A stretch of 16,881 nt of DNA from an uncultured Chitinophagaceae bacterium (GTDB lineage Bacteria; Bacteroidota; Bacteroidia; Chitinophagales; Chitinophagaceae), in NCBI GenBank assembly GCA_946885665.1, contig CAMPGT010000054.1:1-16881 (forward strand), in the 5' to 3' direction. Positions 15,747-16,881 of the stretch are shown here, piece by piece (the first letter of the stretch is position 1; each line of letters opens with the position of its first letter). A program made the translations under genes and the position numbers. A model generated the notes under the pieces. That model did not search any database and was not told the DNA's origin. It worked only from the letters and a program-made list of their open reading frames with translations.

Positions 15747-16478
15747 TCACCCCGTTTTCTTTTGTTGTTCTTGTATCAGTGGAGCCAGTTTGTAACCATG
15801 CCTGAAGCTTCCGTTCTTCCATGTTAACGTCCAACTTCCCGGTTTGCCGTTGCGCACCTTCAATAGTTCAACCTGCCAGCGGGGAAAGCCAACACCGGGT
15901 ATGTCATCCATGATTTCGCCGGGCAACGGGACGATCTTCCACCGGGCGATGCAGGCGGTGGTATGCAGGTAACGCGGATCGCGGCGCAGCACGAAGCCGG
16001 TAACCCTGCTTTGTTCAACCGCTAATTGAAGCCTCCTTGATGCCGTGAAGTTCATTTCAGGTAATTCGCCAACCACTGCCGCGAGAGTGTTGCATTTGAG
16101 CGCCTCTTCCATCGCCCATAAAGCGTCTTTATGATTTTTCGCATCAATAAAAATGATCCTTTCGGGTGCAATGCCGAACGATGCGAGAGCAGGAGGAAAT
16201 ACTGTTGGCGATGCACCGATCCACAGTGCCGCTCCTCCATCGCGCATCAGGGCAGACAATATTCCTGCGATAAAACCGCCTGAAGCTGCCGCCTCTTCCA
16301 CTCCTGCTGCGCAAAATTCATGTATCGCTCCCAAAGGAAAAGCAGCGTTGGGAAAAGCATTCTTTATGGGACCAAGACCAACGTCCATAGCCATGCTGCG
16401 CAGGGATGATCTGTATCCCTGGAGGGGAAGGATATCCCTTTGCAACCGGGCAATGATATCTGCTTTTGTCGAAGGCAT
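15747..16478 (-). CDS. imuA: ImuA, RecA-like mutasome component
   Basis: This 243-residue protein is the first gene of the cassette. ImuA is a RecA-like protein required for damage-induced mutagenesis. Matching features are the N-terminal IIARLQRDILPLQG, FPLGAIHEFCAAG (47-59), the core strand AALWIGASPTVFPPALASFGIAPERIIFIDAKNHKDALWAMEEAL (84-127), a Walker-B-like strand TLAAVVGEL (131-139) and the C-terminal RNGKPGSWTLTW (209-220), a typical ImuA ending. The P-loop position reads AAGVEEAAASGG with no lysine followed by Ser/Thr, so ATP binding is doubtful, as in other ImuA proteins. The start at 16478 has an A-rich leader without a clear Shine-Dalgarno, normal for this phylum. The preceding 114 bases are rich in dyads. 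Confidence 0.9.
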   Translation of the reverse strand: MPSTKADIIARLQRDILPLQGYRSSLRSMAMDVGLGPIKNAFPNAAFPLGAIHEFCAAGVEEAAASGGFIAGILSALMRDGGAALWIGASPTVFPPALASFGIAPERIIFIDAKNHKDALWAMEEALKCNTLAAVVGELPEMNFTASRRLQLAVEQSRVTGFVLRRDPRYLHTTACIARWKIVPLPGEIMDDIPGVGFPRWQVELLKVRNGKPGSWTLTWKNGSFRHGYKLAPLIQEQQKKTG

Positions 16479-16499
16479 TTTTTAACAAGATAGCTGGTC

Positions 16500-16549
16500 A
16501 GTAGCAATATTACTAAATATTTTAGCAAGTTTAGGCTGTTTTTGCTAAA
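16500..16549. promoter_or_regulatory. Dyad-rich leader of the imuA-imuB-dnaE2 cassette (possible operator)
   Basis: Three nested or adjacent inverted repeats lie 22-71 bases before imuA: AGTA-7-TACT at 16500-16514, CTAAA-TAT-TTTAG at 16513-16525, and TTTAGCAA (16521-16528) with TTGCTAAA (16542-16549). CTAAA/TTTAG occurs four times within 37 bases. On the minus strand TAATATTG (16505-16512) differs by one base from the -7 consensus TAnnTTTG and falls within the first dyad. A repressor bound here could block transcription. In other phyla this cassette is LexA-controlled. The identity of any regulator here is unknown. Confidence 0.4.
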
Positions 16550-16592
16550 GGTTCATATTGAGCAAATTAGCGGGAAGTCGAAGTGGCATCGC

Positions 16593-16709
16593 TTACCTCA
16601 CGGCGCGGCCGCAGCGGTAATGATGAGAAGCTGCCTGCATGGGTGTAACCGACCTGGCGCAAGAAACGAATGTGATGGCCGAAAGAATAAACAGGGTGAA
16701 TAGCTTCAT
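16593..16709 (-). CDS. Possible 38-residue lipoprotein, unrecognised
   Basis: A short minus-strand frame begins ATG at 16709 and ends TAA at 16593. It encodes a compact lipoprotein: MKLFTLFILSAITFVSC is a near-ideal signal with lipobox FVSC and Cys17 as the lipidation site. The mature peptide would be only 22 residues, C-ARSVTPMQAASHHYRCGRAVR, with a second cysteine and a basic tail. A longer 77-codon frame over the same bases (16567-16800) has no such organisation. It lies 114 bases before imuA in the same direction. I recall very short Bacteroidota lipoproteins of this general shape but cannot verify a family, and assign no function. No clear ribosome-binding site is present, which is common here. 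Confidence 0.45.
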   Translation of the reverse strand: MKLFTLFILSAITFVSCARSVTPMQAASHHYRCGRAVR

Positions 16710-16881
16710 AAGGGAAGTGTTGGAACGGTTGTAAACGCCGATTATGCAGGATTATTGCCTTGATTTGATTTTCGCAGAGCATTAACAGTTTCCGTCTCAC
16801 GTCTCACGTCTCACATCTCACATCTCCCATCTCACGTCTCCCGCAAACCGAAACGGCTTGCCGCCCGTAATATCCGACGAC
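16710..16881. other. Right-edge region around the heptamer array
   Basis: Apart from the array, 16710-16792 holds the upstream region of the small lipoprotein, with no convincing promoter. Bases 16842-16881 are open in all three minus-strand frames, which then run into the array and stop there. They might be the C-terminus of a gene lying beyond the window, but 40 bases are not enough to choose a frame. Confidence 0.3.
16793..16841. repeat. Heptanucleotide tandem array, seven copies
   Basis: Seven consecutive 7-base units fit C[G/A]TCTC[A/C]: three CGTCTCA, then CATCTCA, CATCTCC, CATCTCA and CGTCTCC. On the minus strand the unit is TGAGACG or TGAGATG. It begins about 84 bases upstream of the small lipoprotein start. 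The period is not a multiple of three, so it is unlikely to be ordinary coding sequence. It may vary in copy number by slippage. Confidence 0.9.

Noticed and set aside
16567..16800. 77-residue minus-strand frame upstream of imuA
   Set aside because: It has no recognisable domain or signal, starts next to the heptamer array, and overlaps the better organised 38-residue lipoprotein frame.
16793..16841. CRISPR-like repeat
   Set aside because: The unit is only 7 bases with no spacers, so it is a tandem microsatellite-type array, not a CRISPR.

Overview
The window looks like a chromosomal segment of a Bacteroidota bacterium, probably of the Chitinophagaceae. The evidence is a SusC/SusD outer-membrane pair, a TonB-dependent receptor with an N-terminal carboxypeptidase-regulatory-like domain, A-rich leaders with little Shine-Dalgarno signal, and a TATGTTTTG-type promoter element. 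The genus is inference. I see no rRNA, tRNA, CRISPR array, insertion sequence, phage gene or plasmid origin.

Layout from left to right (all genes on the minus strand except one). 1-69: the N-terminus of a membrane or exported protein, cut by the window edge. 171-2603: a TonB-dependent siderophore-type receptor. 2736-3140: a small lipocalin-like lipoprotein. 3173-3412: a single-RRM RNA-binding protein. 3475-4692: a ROK-family regulator with its own plausible promoter. 4837-9580: a susC-susD nutrient-uptake pair with hairpins after each cistron. 9581-9911: a non-coding gap between divergent genes. 9912-11063 (plus strand): a MidA/NDUFAF7-family methyltransferase, whose 3' end overlaps the next gene tail to tail by 8 bases. 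11056-16478: a complete mutagenesis cassette transcribed imuA, imuB, dnaE2. 16593-16709: a possible 38-residue lipoprotein not seen by length-limited gene calling. 16793-16841: seven tandem heptamers.

How the genes work together. SusC and SusD should form one outer-membrane importer for a glycan or other oligomer, and the adjacent ROK protein is the likely sugar-responsive repressor, though this is inferred from position. ImuA, ImuB and DnaE2 form the translesion mutasome. DnaE2 keeps its catalytic aspartates. ImuB has lost Y-family catalytic residues and carries a clamp-binding-like QERLWG motif. ImuA is a RecA-like protein without a recognisable P-loop. No lexA gene lies next to the cassette, but the imuA leader is rich in short dyads that could be an operator.

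No wholly new system is evident. The best leads are the regulatory architecture (imuA leader dyads, susC/susD intercistronic hairpin, convergent overlap at dnaE2), the tiny lipoprotein and the heptamer array.
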